A stretch of 64,000 nt of DNA from Corallococcus silvisoli (GTDB lineage: Bacteria; Myxococcota; Myxococcia; Myxococcales; Myxococcaceae): positions 248,001 to 312,000 of the forward strand of contig NZ_JAAAPJ010000012.1 in the NCBI RefSeq assembly GCF_009909145.1. The letters are read 5' to 3'. The stretch's first letter is position 1. The number at the start of each line of letters is the position of its first letter. The notes beneath the pieces were generated by a model, which saw only the letters and a program-made list of their open reading frames with translations, was not told where the DNA came from and ran no database searches. The position numbers were made by a program, and so were the translations under genes. Positions 42,702-51,773 of the stretch are shown in pieces.

Positions 42702-43225
42702 GCCGACTCGCGGCGGTCGTCCTGATCCTCGCCGGGGTGCCCGCCGCCGCCGCGGAGTTCGTGGATGACGGGCCCTATGCGCGCCGCCGCTCGCTGATCC
42801 TCAGCGTCGGGCCGGGGGCCACGTACACGGAGCGGATCAGCGGCGACTCCGCCGTGTCCGGCCTGGCCGGGCAGCTGGATCTGGGGGCGGCGCTCACCGT
42901 CGGCTACGCGGAGGATCAGGTGTTCCTCCTCGTGCGCGGCAGCGCCGGCAGGCCCGGCGAGGAGCTGGCGCTGATCGGCGGGTACCGGAGCGTCTTCGGA
43001 TCCGAGTCCTGGAGGACCTTTTTCGAACTCGGCGCTTCCGTGCGTCCGATTTCTGGGCCGTGGCTGGGGCCTCGCATAGGGTTCGGCGCCAGTCACACCC
43101 TCTCGGATCATTTCGCGCTGTACGGCGGGCTCGGATTCACCTTCGGGTTCGGCTCCGGACTGCGCGCGGACACCGAGCTCTTCACCGGGTTGCAGTGGAT
43201 CATCCCGGTGGGCTCGGCCTCGTAA
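42698..43225 (+). CDS. Small outer-membrane beta-barrel-like protein
   Basis: This is a 175-residue exported protein. The GTG overlaps the larE stop (GTGA at 42698-42701). Residues 1-19 are a signal peptide (VVLILAGVPAAAAEF). The rest is glycine-rich with alternating hydrophobic residues, for example FFELGASVRPIS and FALYGGLGFTFGFGSGL, as in eight-stranded barrels. No function can be assigned. Coupling to larE is through gene overlap only. Confidence 0.65.
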   Translation: MSRLAAVVLILAGVPAAAAEFVDDGPYARRRSLILSVGPGATYTERISGDSAVSGLAGQLDLGAALTVGYAEDQVFLLVRGSAGRPGEELALIGGYRSVFGSESWRTFFELGASVRPISGPWLGPRIGFGASHTLSDHFALYGGLGFTFGFGSGLRADTELFTGLQWIIPVGSAS

Positions 43226-43288
43226 GGAGTTTTCTTGCGACTGTCCGACACTGTGAGAGGGTGTGTGCATCTGTCGGAGGCCACGCAC

Positions 43289-43453
43289 TTGGACATGAAT
43301 CCCCGCCTCACCTCGGTCGTGTTTCGTCTCAACCGCGAGAAGCTGGACGCCCTGAAGGAGCTGTCGCGCACGACGCGCATCCGTCAGAGCGAGTACCTCC
43401 GGGAGGCCATCTCGGATCTGCTGGCGAAGTACGAAGCGCGCTTCGTGGACTGA
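43289..43453 (+). CDS. Ribbon-helix-helix DNA-binding protein
   Basis: This 54-residue protein has a typical ribbon-helix-helix pattern: strand RLTSVVFRLNREKL, then helix ALKELSRTTRIRQSEYL and helix EAISDLLAKYEA. It probably dimerises to bind DNA, as antitoxins and MetJ/Arc relatives do. No toxin gene is adjacent; the next gene is truA in reverse. The start is uncertain: TTG at 43289 has GGAGG 8 bases upstream, and ATG at 43295 is only two codons further in. Confidence 0.75.
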   Translation: MDMNPRLTSVVFRLNREKLDALKELSRTTRIRQSEYLREAISDLLAKYEARFVD

Positions 43454-43463
43454 ACGCCGCGCG

Positions 43464-44324
43464 TCAGTCCGGCGGACCTTCCGTGAAGGGAGGCACGTCG
43501 GGCAGACCGGGCGGGTGGAGGCGCTCGCCGGGCCCGAAGGGGTCCACCGCGGAAGGATAGCGGACCTCCCACAGCATCAGCCCATGCGCCGGGGCCTTGA
43601 AGCCGGCCAGGGCGGTGCCCGCATCCAGCGCCGCGTGCCATTGCTCCTCGGACAGGAGCCCCGCGGCCACCTTCAGCGCGCTGCCCACCAGGTACCGCAC
43701 CTGGTAGCGCGCGAAGCCATCCCCCGTCAGCCGCGCCTCGAAGAGTCCTTCCCCCCTGTCCTTCAGGGTGGCGGACGCGAGGGTGCGCGCCTTCTGGGGA
43801 CTGGAGCGCTCGTGGAACGCGGTGAAGTCCCGCGTGCCCACGGCGCGGGCCAGCAGGGCCTCCAGCTTCTCCGGCGTCACCCGGCGCCCCGACTGGAGCG
43901 CCGCCTCCGCCGCCACGTCCAGCGCGTAGGGGCTCCACGCCTCGGATGGGGCCGCGCCCAGCGTCAGCCGGTACCGGTAGGCCTTGCCGCTCGCGCTCCA
44001 CTGCGAATGGAAGGCGCCCGGCGGCCGCTTCGCGATGCTGATGCCCACGTCCGGAGACAGGCGCGGCGCGAGCCGTCCGGGCAGGGCCTCCAACGACACG
44101 TCCTCATTGAGGCGCAGGCTGATGACCTGCATCCGCGCATGGACGCCCCGGTCCGTACGGCCCGACGGCATCACCGTCGCGGGACAGCCCGCCTCATGCA
44201 GGGCCCCCTCCAGGGCGTCCTGGACGGTCGGGCCCTCCACCTGGCGCTGGAAGCCGCGGAAGTTTCCGCCGCGATACCAAGTCCACAGTACGGCGGGAAT
44301 TCGTTTGACGGAGGGTCTAGCCAC
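43464..44324 (-). CDS. truA: tRNA pseudouridine synthase A
   Basis: This 286-residue enzyme has the catalytic Asp in SGRTDRGVHA and the family regions TWYRGGNFRGFQRQV near the start, VGTRDFTAFHE, and YQVRYLVGSALKVA. TruA forms pseudouridine at positions 38-40 of the tRNA anticodon stem. Start is a GTG at 44324 without a clear ribosome site. It ends 10 bases from the convergent RHH gene and is divergent from the GYF gene at 44367. Confidence 0.92.
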   Translation of the reverse strand: MARPSVKRIPAVLWTWYRGGNFRGFQRQVEGPTVQDALEGALHEAGCPATVMPSGRTDRGVHARMQVISLRLNEDVSLEALPGRLAPRLSPDVGISIAKRPPGAFHSQWSASGKAYRYRLTLGAAPSEAWSPYALDVAAEAALQSGRRVTPEKLEALLARAVGTRDFTAFHERSSPQKARTLASATLKDRGEGLFEARLTGDGFARYQVRYLVGSALKVAAGLLSEEQWHAALDAGTALAGFKAPAHGLMLWEVRYPSAVDPFGPGERLHPPGLPDVPPFTEGPPD

Positions 44325-44328
44325 GGCG

Positions 44329-44358
44329 TTGCGATGGCGCGGGGAGACACACGATACT
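44329..44358 (+). promoter_or_regulatory. Candidate promoter for leaderless GYF/AgmX-like gene
   Basis: TTGCGA (44329-44334) and GATACT (44353-44358) are 18 bases apart. The ATG at 44367 is 9 bases after the -10 box, and no ribosome site is present. Confidence 0.4.
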
Positions 44359-44366
44359 CCGCGCGA

Positions 44367-45269
44367 ATGCTGGCCGGACAAGAACTCGCGGTGGACAGTG
44401 ATGAGCAGTGGCTTTTCCGACAGGGCGACCTGGTGCTGGGGCCCATCACCGCGTCCCAGGTGGTGGAGAAGCTCTACACGGGGGAGCTGACGCCGGACAG
44501 CCCGGTGGCCCCCGCCGGTGAGAGGGAGTTCCGGAATCTCCGGGACACCGCCGCCTTCCAGGTGCACATCGCGCGGTACGAGGCCCAGGGTCGCGTCGCG
44601 CAGACGATGCGTGTGGAGCAGGCGCGCAACCAGCGCCGCGTGAAGGTGTTGGGCGGGGTCGCCGCGGGCGTGGCGATCGTGCTGGGCATCGCCGGCTGGT
44701 ACCTGGCGCGCAACGCGGCGGTGTACGGCCTGTTCGGCGCGGGCGAGGAGGGCGACGGCATCACCATGGACCCGCCCACCATCCGGCTCGCCCAGGCCCG
44801 CGTGGACGACGAGGACCTCGTCGCCTATCCCACCAATGATCCGCGCCGCCCGGATCGCCCCGCGGGGCCGGCGGGTGTTCCTGGCAAGACACCGGGCACG
44901 GCGGTGGCCAGCGCCGCCAGCCGGCCGCCCCGCACGGGCAACGTCACCACGGACCCCGACGGCCTGGAGATGGCCCAGCAGTTCGACCAGGGCGCCATCA
45001 ACCGCGTCGTCGCCGGCAACCAGTCCAAGCTCTTCCGCTGCTTCAAGGAGGAAGCCGAGCGCACGCCCGGCCTGGCCGCGAAGATTCCCATGGAGTTCGT
45101 CATCGGCAACGACGGCCGCGTGGCGAAGCTGTGGGTGGACAACCCCCAGTTCAAGCAGGGCCCACTCTTCGAGTGCCTCTTCGCGGAGCTGAAGAAGTGG
45201 CCCTTCAAGGCCTACGACGGCGAGCGCGCCACCGTGGGGCTGTCGTTCAACATCGGCAAGCGAGGGTAG
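44367..45269 (+). CDS. GYF-domain membrane protein with AgmX/PglI-type C-terminal domain
   Basis: This 300-residue protein has three parts. Residues 8-60 are a GYF_2-like domain (EQWLFRQGDLVLGPITASQV), which binds proline-rich partners. A hydrophobic helix follows at about residue 100 (GGVAAGVAIVLGIAGWYLA). After a Pro/Ala linker the last 100 residues (GAINRVVAGNQSKLFRCFKE to the end) resemble the AgmX/PglI C-terminal domain of myxobacterial gliding motility proteins, a TonB-like fold. It may link a cytoplasmic partner to the envelope. A role in motility is suggested only by the family. An ATG 33 bases upstream (44334) is possible. Confidence 0.72.
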   Translation: MLAGQELAVDSDEQWLFRQGDLVLGPITASQVVEKLYTGELTPDSPVAPAGEREFRNLRDTAAFQVHIARYEAQGRVAQTMRVEQARNQRRVKVLGGVAAGVAIVLGIAGWYLARNAAVYGLFGAGEEGDGITMDPPTIRLAQARVDDEDLVAYPTNDPRRPDRPAGPAGVPGKTPGTAVASAASRPPRTGNVTTDPDGLEMAQQFDQGAINRVVAGNQSKLFRCFKEEAERTPGLAAKIPMEFVIGNDGRVAKLWVDNPQFKQGPLFECLFAELKKWPFKAYDGERATVGLSFNIGKRG

Positions 45270-45279
45270 GGCGACTTTC

Positions 45280-45308
45280 TTGCCCACCTTCCGGACGTGC
45301 CCGATAGA
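45280..45308 (+). promoter_or_regulatory. Promoter for leaderless transcription of the 45315 gene
   Basis: TTGCCC (45280-45285) and GATAGA (45303-45308) are 17 bases apart. The ATG at 45315 starts 7 bases after the -10 box, at the predicted start of transcription, and no ribosome site is visible. Confidence 0.5.
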
Positions 45309-45314
45309 AAGGGC

Positions 45315-45953
45315 ATGTCCGCCGCATCCGTCGCCGAAGTCGAGATCTCGAAGAAGGCCATGAGCGTCCCTCCGGGGACGTTCCGTCACACCGTCCTGCT
45401 CGCCGCCAAGCGCTTCAAGTCCACCTGGGCGGAGCTGGGCAAGCTGCTCGTCCAGGTCCGGGACGAAGCGAAGTACGAGGAGTGGGGCCACGCCTCCTTC
45501 GAGGCCTATTGCCTCAAGGAGCTCCACATCAAGAAGCAGACCGCGCTCAAGCTCACGCGCTCGTTCAGCTTCCTGGCCAAGCACGAGGCCCCCGAGGAGC
45601 TTCAGCAGCAGGAGTTCCCGGAGAAGGCCCCCGCCTTCGAGGTCGTGGAAGTCCTGGCCGACGCCGAGGAGCGCGGCCAGCTGTCCCCCACGGAGTACAA
45701 GTCGCTGCGCGACAGCATCTGGAGCCCGGAGAAGTCGCCCACGGAGCTGAAGAAGGAGTTCACCGAGCGCTTCCCCCGTCCCCCGCCGGAGCCGCCCCCG
45801 GAGAGCCTCCAGGTGCGGAAGCTGGCGCAGCTCGCGCGCAAGCTCGCCTCGGAGCTCGCGGGGAGCCGTCGGGTGCCGAACGCTGTCGCTGAGCGGGCGG
45901 CCGCCCTGGCGGACGATGTCGAAGAGCTCGCGTCGAGCGTGACGGACGCCTGA
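45315..45953 (+). CDS. Conserved myxobacterial-type helical protein, unknown
   Basis: This 212-residue soluble protein, with no signal peptide or membrane segment, has an early region (FRHTVLLAAKRFKSTWAELG, then YEEWGHASFEAYCLKELHIK) that looks like a DNA-binding-like helical bundle seen in plasmid partition or phage-type helix proteins. The middle is Pro-rich (RPPPEPPPE), and the last 50 residues form a charged helix. I do not recognise a family. An in-frame GTG lies at 45297. Position relative to the -10 box argues for the ATG at 45315. Confidence 0.6.
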   Translation: MSAASVAEVEISKKAMSVPPGTFRHTVLLAAKRFKSTWAELGKLLVQVRDEAKYEEWGHASFEAYCLKELHIKKQTALKLTRSFSFLAKHEAPEELQQQEFPEKAPAFEVVEVLADAEERGQLSPTEYKSLRDSIWSPEKSPTELKKEFTERFPRPPPEPPPESLQVRKLAQLARKLASELAGSRRVPNAVAERAAALADDVEELASSVTDA

Positions 45954-46046
45954 GTCGCTGTTATCCAAGACCGACCCGTTGACCGGGGCTGAACGCTCCT
46001 GGGAAAGGTCCCCCCCGCCGGGCTTCCTGCCCGGAGGGGAGGGCCC

Positions 46047-46052
46047 TATAGT
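46047..46052 (+). promoter_or_regulatory. Possible -10 box of clpX
   Basis: TATAGT lies 125 bases before the clpX GTG. A weak TTCCTG occurs 17 bases upstream (46024-46029), inside a small GC hairpin. Support is modest. Confidence 0.3.
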
Positions 46053-46176
46053 GGGTTCAGGGCCTGTAGCAGGTGGGCTGGGAGCCGTCGAAAGACGTGG
46101 GCGGCTTCGCGGGTGTTGGAGTGCGGTGGTCGGCGGAGAAGGTCCCGAACCGGGGCCGGCGAACTCGGAGGCGGCA

Positions 46177-47454
46177 GTGAAGAAGGAGCACCACGTCAAC
46201 CTGTCCTGCTCGTTCTGCGGCAAGTCGCAGCGCGAGGTCCGGAAGCTTATCGCCGGGCCCACGGTCTACATCTGCGACGAGTGCATCAAGCTGTGTAACG
46301 ACATCATCGCGGACGAGAACGAACGCGAGGAGGGCAAGCCGCAGGTCAGCCTGCCCACGCCGCTGGAGATCAAGGCGTTCCTCGACGACTACGTCATCGG
46401 TCAGGACCAGGCGAAGAAGGTCCTCTCGGTCGCGGTCTACAACCACTACAAGCGCATCTACCAGAAGAAGCCGACCTCCCGGCCGCGCCCCGGCGTGAAG
46501 AGCCCCGGCGGCGAGGACGTGGAGCTGCAGAAGAGCAACATCCTGCTCATCGGCCCCACCGGCTCTGGCAAGACGCTGCTCGCGCAGTCCCTGGCGCGCT
46601 TCCTCAACGTCCCCTTCACCATCGCGGACGCCACCAGCCTCACCGAGGCCGGCTACGTGGGTGAGGACGTCGAGAACATCATCCAGAACCTCCTCCACAA
46701 CGCCGACTACGACGTGGAGAAGGCGGCGCGCGGCATCGTCTACATCGACGAAATCGACAAGATCGCCCGCAAGGGTGACATGCCCAGCGCCACCCGCGAC
46801 GTGGGCGGCGAGGGCGTGCAGCAGGCGCTCTTGAAGATCATCGAAGGCACTCGCGCCAACGTCACGCCGCGCGGCGGCAAGAAGTACAACCAGCAGGAGT
46901 ACGTCCAGGTCGACACGACCAACATCCTCTTCATCTGCGGCGGTGCCTTCCACGGCATCGACGGCGTGATCAAGCGCCGCGTGGGGGAGAAGGGCCTGGG
47001 CTTCGGCGCGAAGATCACCCACAAGGAAGAGCGCAGCGTGGGTGAGCTGCTGGCGATGACGGAGCCGGAAGACCTGATGAAGTTCGGGATGATCCCGGAG
47101 TTCATCGGCCGTCTGCCGATGATCGCCACGCTCAACGACCTGAAGGAGGATGACCTCGTCACCATCCTCACGATCCCGAAGAACGCCCTGGTGAAGCAGT
47201 ACCAGAAGATGTTCGAGATCGAGAAGGTGAAGCTCACCTTCACCAAGGAAGCGCTGCGCGCCATCGCCCGCGAGGCGATGCGCCGTCACTCCGGAGCGCG
47301 CGGCCTGCGCGCCATCATGGAGGACGCGATGCTGGAGATCATGTACGACGTGCCGTTCCGCGAGGGCGTCAAGGAGTGCAAGATCACCGAACAGGTGATC
47401 ACCAAGCACGAGCCCCCGCAGATCGTCATGGAGAAGGAAAAGAAGACCGCCTGA
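46177..47454 (+). CDS. clpX: ATP-dependent Clp protease ATP-binding subunit ClpX
   Basis: This 425-residue AAA+ unfoldase has the N-terminal zinc-binding domain (SCSFCGKSQREVRKLIAG, then ICDECIKLC), Walker A GPTGSGKT, Walker B IVYIDEIDKIA, the RKH loops (GVIKRRVG) and IGF-like ClpP contact loop region KGLGFGAK. It unfolds tagged proteins and feeds ClpP. A GTG start has GGAGG upstream. ClpP and trigger factor genes, usually adjacent, are not next to it here. The gene ends before a strong bidirectional terminator. Confidence 0.97.
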   Translation: MKKEHHVNLSCSFCGKSQREVRKLIAGPTVYICDECIKLCNDIIADENEREEGKPQVSLPTPLEIKAFLDDYVIGQDQAKKVLSVAVYNHYKRIYQKKPTSRPRPGVKSPGGEDVELQKSNILLIGPTGSGKTLLAQSLARFLNVPFTIADATSLTEAGYVGEDVENIIQNLLHNADYDVEKAARGIVYIDEIDKIARKGDMPSATRDVGGEGVQQALLKIIEGTRANVTPRGGKKYNQQEYVQVDTTNILFICGGAFHGIDGVIKRRVGEKGLGFGAKITHKEERSVGELLAMTEPEDLMKFGMIPEFIGRLPMIATLNDLKEDDLVTILTIPKNALVKQYQKMFEIEKVKLTFTKEALRAIAREAMRRHSGARGLRAIMEDAMLEIMYDVPFREGVKECKITEQVITKHEPPQIVMEKEKKTA

Positions 47455-47485
47455 GGTTTCCCCCGGCGGTCCGTTGTCCCCACCC

Positions 47486-47517
47486 GGCGCCCCTCGCCTC
47501 CAGCAGGCAGGGGCGCC
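47486..47517. terminator. Bidirectional hairpin between clpX and the Hsp70 gene
   Basis: Perfect 9-base arms GGCGCCCCT (47486-47494) and AGGGGCGCC (47509-47517) are extended by inner GCCT and AGGC, with a one-base bulge. It lies between two convergent stop codons. Confidence 0.75.
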
Positions 47518-47526
47518 GCGGTGTTT

Positions 47527-49047
47527 CTAGCTCTGGGTGACGCGCACCGTGGTCTTCATCTCGCGGCCGGTGCCGGGGTCCTTCGCGCGCATGGTGAGGA
47601 TGCCCTCCACGCTCACGTCGAAGATGATCTCCACGTTCACCGTGCCGGCCTTCGCGGGGACGATGCCGGAGAAGGTGAACTCCCCTAGCAGGTCGTTGCG
47701 CGCCACCGCGTCGTGGTCGCCCTGGTAGATGCGCATGGCGAGCTCGGTCTGGTTGTCGATGCTCGTCGTGGCCAGCAGCTGCTTGGCGTTGGGGATGGAC
47801 GCGTTGCGCGGGAAGACGACGTGGAAGCCGCCGTCGCCGCGCTCCAGGCCGATGGCCATGGGGATCACGTCCAGCAGCTGGATGCGCAGGTTGGTGTCGT
47901 CCTGGAGCGAGTGCGCGTAGAGCGCGGCGCCAATGGCCACGGCCTCGTCCGGGTGGACGCCCTTGCTGGGCGGCTTGCCGAAGAACTTGGTGAGCCGGTC
48001 CTGCACGACGGGCATGCGTGTCTGGCCGCCCACCAGCATCACCTCGTCGATGTCCTTGGTGGACAGCCCCGAGTCCACCAGCACGCGCGCCACCATCTGG
48101 AGGGTGCGGTCCACCAGCTGGTTGGTCAGCTGCTCCAGCATCTTGCGCGTGAACTTCATCTCGATGTTCAACGGCTGGCCCTGCGCCGTCATCGTGATGA
48201 AGGGGATGTTGAAGGGCACCTCCTCGCGCGCGGACAGGTCGATCTTGGTGCGCTCGGCCAGGTCCTTGATGCGCTGCATGGCCACCGGATCCGTGGCCAG
48301 GTCGATGCCCGTCTTGGCCGCGAAGTCCTTGAGGACGTGGTGGATGATGGCGTTGTCGAAGTCGATGCCGCCCAGGAACACGTCACCGCCGGTGGACTTC
48401 ACCTCGAAGACGCGGTCGCGGATCTCGATGATGGAGACGTCGAAGGTGCCGCCGCCCAGGTCGTAGATGACGACCTTCTCCGCCAGCCCCTTGCCCACGC
48501 CGTAGGCGAGCGCCGCCGCGGTGGGCTCGTTGATGATCCGCACCACCTCCAGGTCGATGAGCTTGCCGGCATCCTTCACCGACTGGCGCTGCCGGTCGTT
48601 GAAGTACGCGGGCACCGTCACCACCGCGCGCTTGATGGGCATCTTCAGGTAGTTGGAGGCGACCTCGCGGATCTTCCCCAGGATCTTGGCGCTGATCTCC
48701 TGGAGGGTGAACTCCTTCTTGCCCACGTCCAGGGTGACGTCGTTCTTCGCGCCGGGGCGCATGTTGTACGCCACGACCTTCTTCATCGTGTCGACGACTT
48801 CGCTGCCGAAGGTGCGTCCGACGAGGCGCTTGGCGCCGTAGACGGTGTTGCGCGGGTTGAGCTGCCACTGGCGCTTCGCCTCGAAACCGATGAGCTCATT
48901 GCCCTTGTCATCGATGGCGAAGATGGAGGGGATGGTGTACTCGCCGCCCTTGTAGGGGATGAGCTTGACGTTCCCGCTGTCCTCGACGATCGCCGCGCAC
49001 GAGTTCGTCGTGCCGAGGTCGATGCCGATGATGGGCTCCTTGTGCAT
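47527..49047 (-). CDS. Short Hsp70 (DnaK-like) protein
   Basis: This 506-residue protein has a full actin-like ATPase: phosphate 1 DLGTTNSCAA at about 10, IINEPTAAALAYG, phosphate 2 DLGGGTFDVS, and adenosine segment VMLVGGQTRMP. The substrate-binding beta domain follows (AIGLERGDGGFHVVFPRN, then FTFSGIVPAKAG). It ends at about residue 506, where normal DnaK (about 630) would continue with the alpha-helical lid and tail. So the lid is absent. No grpE or dnaJ genes are adjacent. The ATG at 49047 gives the usual start. Confidence 0.85.
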   Translation of the reverse strand: MHKEPIIGIDLGTTNSCAAIVEDSGNVKLIPYKGGEYTIPSIFAIDDKGNELIGFEAKRQWQLNPRNTVYGAKRLVGRTFGSEVVDTMKKVVAYNMRPGAKNDVTLDVGKKEFTLQEISAKILGKIREVASNYLKMPIKRAVVTVPAYFNDRQRQSVKDAGKLIDLEVVRIINEPTAAALAYGVGKGLAEKVVIYDLGGGTFDVSIIEIRDRVFEVKSTGGDVFLGGIDFDNAIIHHVLKDFAAKTGIDLATDPVAMQRIKDLAERTKIDLSAREEVPFNIPFITMTAQGQPLNIEMKFTRKMLEQLTNQLVDRTLQMVARVLVDSGLSTKDIDEVMLVGGQTRMPVVQDRLTKFFGKPPSKGVHPDEAVAIGAALYAHSLQDDTNLRIQLLDVIPMAIGLERGDGGFHVVFPRNASIPNAKQLLATTSIDNQTELAMRIYQGDHDAVARNDLLGEFTFSGIVPAKAGTVNVEIIFDVSVEGILTMRAKDPGTGREMKTTVRVTQS

Positions 49048-49373
49048 CCGTGTGGGCTCCGGGTGAGGCGTTGCGGCTAGAAGGTGAGGCTTCCCGGCAC
49101 CGTATCTCACCCGTCCCGGGTGCGCGAATCGCCAGCCATCCGTCATCCGACGGACGACACCTTGCCCCCTCCCGCCGCCGGACGCCCGTCTGGCAGGGTG
49201 GGACACGGCCAGCGCCAAGCGCGCGGCCCCCAACACACCGGCCCCGGGAGAGGGGGCGCTCGCTTTACATCCCGGGGGCCGGGAACGAAGGTCTTCCCCT
49301 GGGGTTCACATGCGACGGCGCAGGGCCGTGGCTACATCCGAGGGATTCACTCACCTACCAGAGGGGAGCCGCC
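49048..49373. other. Gene-free divergent region between Hsp70 and prkA
   Basis: This 326-base region has no convincing reading frame. It must hold promoters for both genes, but I see no good sigma-70 pair. Arms GGCCCCGGG (49240-49248) and CCCGGGGGCC (49271-49280) pair around a 22-base loop in the prkA leader, and could be a regulatory RNA structure. Confidence 0.4.
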
Positions 49374-51629
49374 GTGGAAGCGAAGGGCTATCTGCAGGAG
49401 GTGGGCGCGCAGGTCAGCGCCGACTTCGTCAAGAACCGGTCCATCCTGTCCTTCGAGGAGTACCTGTCGCTCTTCTTCGCGGACCCGAGAGGGCAGTCAC
49501 GCAACGCGGCGCAGTATCTGCGGGACGTGATGGACCACTACGGCACGGAGCAGGTGCCACACCCCACGGGCACCATCCGGCGCTTCAAGGTCTTCGACGC
49601 GCCGTCCACGGACCACGACGGACGGGTCGCCGGGCAGGAGGAGGTGCAGAACGCCCTCTACCGCCTGCTGGGAAACTTCGTGCGCGCCGGCCGCATCAAC
49701 AAGCTGATCATGCTGCACGGCCCCAACGGCAGCGCGAAGTCCAGCCTGGTGAACGCGCTGAAGCTGGGCATGGAGGACTACTCCCGCCAGCCGCAGGGCG
49801 CGCTGTACCGCATCGCCTGGGTGTTCCCGTCGGAGAAGCTGATCAAGGGCTCCATCGGCTTCGGCGAGCGCCCGGGTGCGCAGTCCGGCGACGGGGAGCT
49901 CACCTCGTACGCCCACCTGGACGCGGAGGCCCTGGACCTGCGCATGCCGTGCGAGCTGCGCGACCACCCGCTGTTCGCGGTCCCCCCTTCAGAGCGCAGG
50001 GGCCTGCTGGAGGGCGCGCTCAAGAAGAAGGGCCTGGGCACCGGCGACGGGGCGACGGGGGACTTCCTCCTGTCCGACTACGTGCGCGACGGCGAGCTGT
50101 GCGCCAAGTGCCGCCGCATCTACACCGCGCTGCTCAACGCCTACGGCGGGGACTACCTCAAGGTCCTGAGGCACGTGCAGGTGGAGCGCTTCTACGTGTC
50201 GCGCCGCTACCAGGTGGGGACGGTGACGGTGGAGCCCCAGATGAGCGTGGACGCCGCCGCGCAGCAGATCTCCGCGGACCGCACGCAGCTCAACCTGCCC
50301 GCGGCCCTGCACAGCACGGTGCTCTTCGAGCCGCACGGCCCGCTGGTGCACGCCAACCGGGGCCTCATCGAATACGCGGACCTGCTCAAGCGCCCGCTGG
50401 AGGCCTTCAAGTACCTGCTGGGCTTCAGTGAGACCAGCGAGGTTCCCCTGGAGCCGTTCGTGCTCCAGCTGGACGAGGTGCTCATCGCGTCCTCCAACGA
50501 GAAGCACCTGTCCGCTTTCAAGGAGCTGCCGGACTTCGCCTCGTTCAAGGGCCGCATCGAGCTGGTGCGCGTGCCGTACCTGCGCCGCTACAAGGTCGAG
50601 CAGGAGATCTACGACGCGCAGATCACCGGCACCAGCGTGGGCAAGCACGTCGCGCCCCACGCGACGGAGGTGGCCGCGATGTGGGCGGTGCTCACGCGCC
50701 TGAAGAAGCCCATCCCGGACCGCTACCCGGCCAACGTGAAGCCGCTGGTGGATCAGGTGGCCCCGGCGGAGAAGCTGCACCTGTACCAGGAGGGCGGGGC
50801 GCCCGGGCGGCTGTCGTCCACGAACACCAAGGAGCTGCTCAAGCTGCGCGAGGAGATGTACGAGGAGTCGGACGCGTACCCCAACTACGAGGGCCGCTCC
50901 GGCGCGAGCGCGAGGGAGATCAAGACCGCGCTCTTCAACGCCGCGCAGAACCCGGACTACAAGTGCCTGCACGCGCTGGCCGTGCTGGAGGAGCTGCATG
51001 CGCTCTGCAAGGACAAGAGCGTCTACGAGTTCCTCCTCCAGGAGGTGATGGACGGCTACCACGACCACGAGACGTTCGTGCGGGTGGTGGAGACCGAGTA
51101 CCTGGACCGGGTGGACTCGGAGGTGCGCGACTCCATGGGGCTGGTGTCGGAGGGCCAGTACCGGGAGCTGGTGGAGCGCTACATCCAGAGCGTCAGCCAC
51201 TGGGTGCGCGGGGAGAAGATGCGCAACCGCGTGACGGGCGAGTCGGAGAAGCCGGACGAGGCGCGCATGGCGGAGGTGGAGGCCATCGTGATGCCGCAGG
51301 GCGAGGCGCCCGCGGACTTCCGCCGGGGCCTCATCGCGTCCATCGGCGCGCACCGGCTGGACAACCCGGACGGCGCCATGGACTACCCGCGCATCTTCCC
51401 GGACATGTTCAAGCGCCTGCGCGACCACTACTTCGAGGAGCGCAAGCGCGTGCTGCGCAAGAACAAGGAGAACATCCTCAAGTACCTCTCCGAGGACCGC
51501 AACCAGCTCTCCGCGCGCGAGCAGTCCCAGGTGCAGGACACGCTGAAGACGATGGCGGAGCGCTACGGCTACTGCGAGTTCTGCGCGAAGGACGCCATCC
51601 TGTTCCTCATGCGTCAGCGCTACACCTGA
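49374..51629 (+). CDS. prkA: PrkA family serine protein kinase
   Basis: This 751-residue protein has an AAA-like ATPase core with Walker A GPNGSAKSS at about residue 116 (HGPNGSAKSSLVNALKL) and region RIELVRVPYLRRYKVEQEI in the kinase part, typical of PrkA/YeaG. The usual length is about 640-690; extra sequence lies between the AAA and kinase parts, with a Cys pair (LCAKCRRI) that resembles a zinc knuckle. PrkA acts in stress and spore-development pathways. Companion genes yeaH and spoVR are not adjacent. A GTG start has a purine-rich GAGGGGAG site. Confidence 0.9.
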   Translation: MEAKGYLQEVGAQVSADFVKNRSILSFEEYLSLFFADPRGQSRNAAQYLRDVMDHYGTEQVPHPTGTIRRFKVFDAPSTDHDGRVAGQEEVQNALYRLLGNFVRAGRINKLIMLHGPNGSAKSSLVNALKLGMEDYSRQPQGALYRIAWVFPSEKLIKGSIGFGERPGAQSGDGELTSYAHLDAEALDLRMPCELRDHPLFAVPPSERRGLLEGALKKKGLGTGDGATGDFLLSDYVRDGELCAKCRRIYTALLNAYGGDYLKVLRHVQVERFYVSRRYQVGTVTVEPQMSVDAAAQQISADRTQLNLPAALHSTVLFEPHGPLVHANRGLIEYADLLKRPLEAFKYLLGFSETSEVPLEPFVLQLDEVLIASSNEKHLSAFKELPDFASFKGRIELVRVPYLRRYKVEQEIYDAQITGTSVGKHVAPHATEVAAMWAVLTRLKKPIPDRYPANVKPLVDQVAPAEKLHLYQEGGAPGRLSSTNTKELLKLREEMYEESDAYPNYEGRSGASAREIKTALFNAAQNPDYKCLHALAVLEELHALCKDKSVYEFLLQEVMDGYHDHETFVRVVETEYLDRVDSEVRDSMGLVSEGQYRELVERYIQSVSHWVRGEKMRNRVTGESEKPDEARMAEVEAIVMPQGEAPADFRRGLIASIGAHRLDNPDGAMDYPRIFPDMFKRLRDHYFEERKRVLRKNKENILKYLSEDRNQLSAREQSQVQDTLKTMAERYGYCEFCAKDAILFLMRQRYT

Positions 51630-51773
51630 CGGCCGCGCCGGGCAGGCACTGGAAGCCGATGCCTGCCCGCCTGCTTTCAAAGCCGGGCCGGGGCTCGGGA
51701 TGATGGGGCGTCGCACCAAGTCGCGCGTGTGTCGTCGTCTCGCGTCCCTCCTCTTCTTGCGCCTGGAGTGTTG

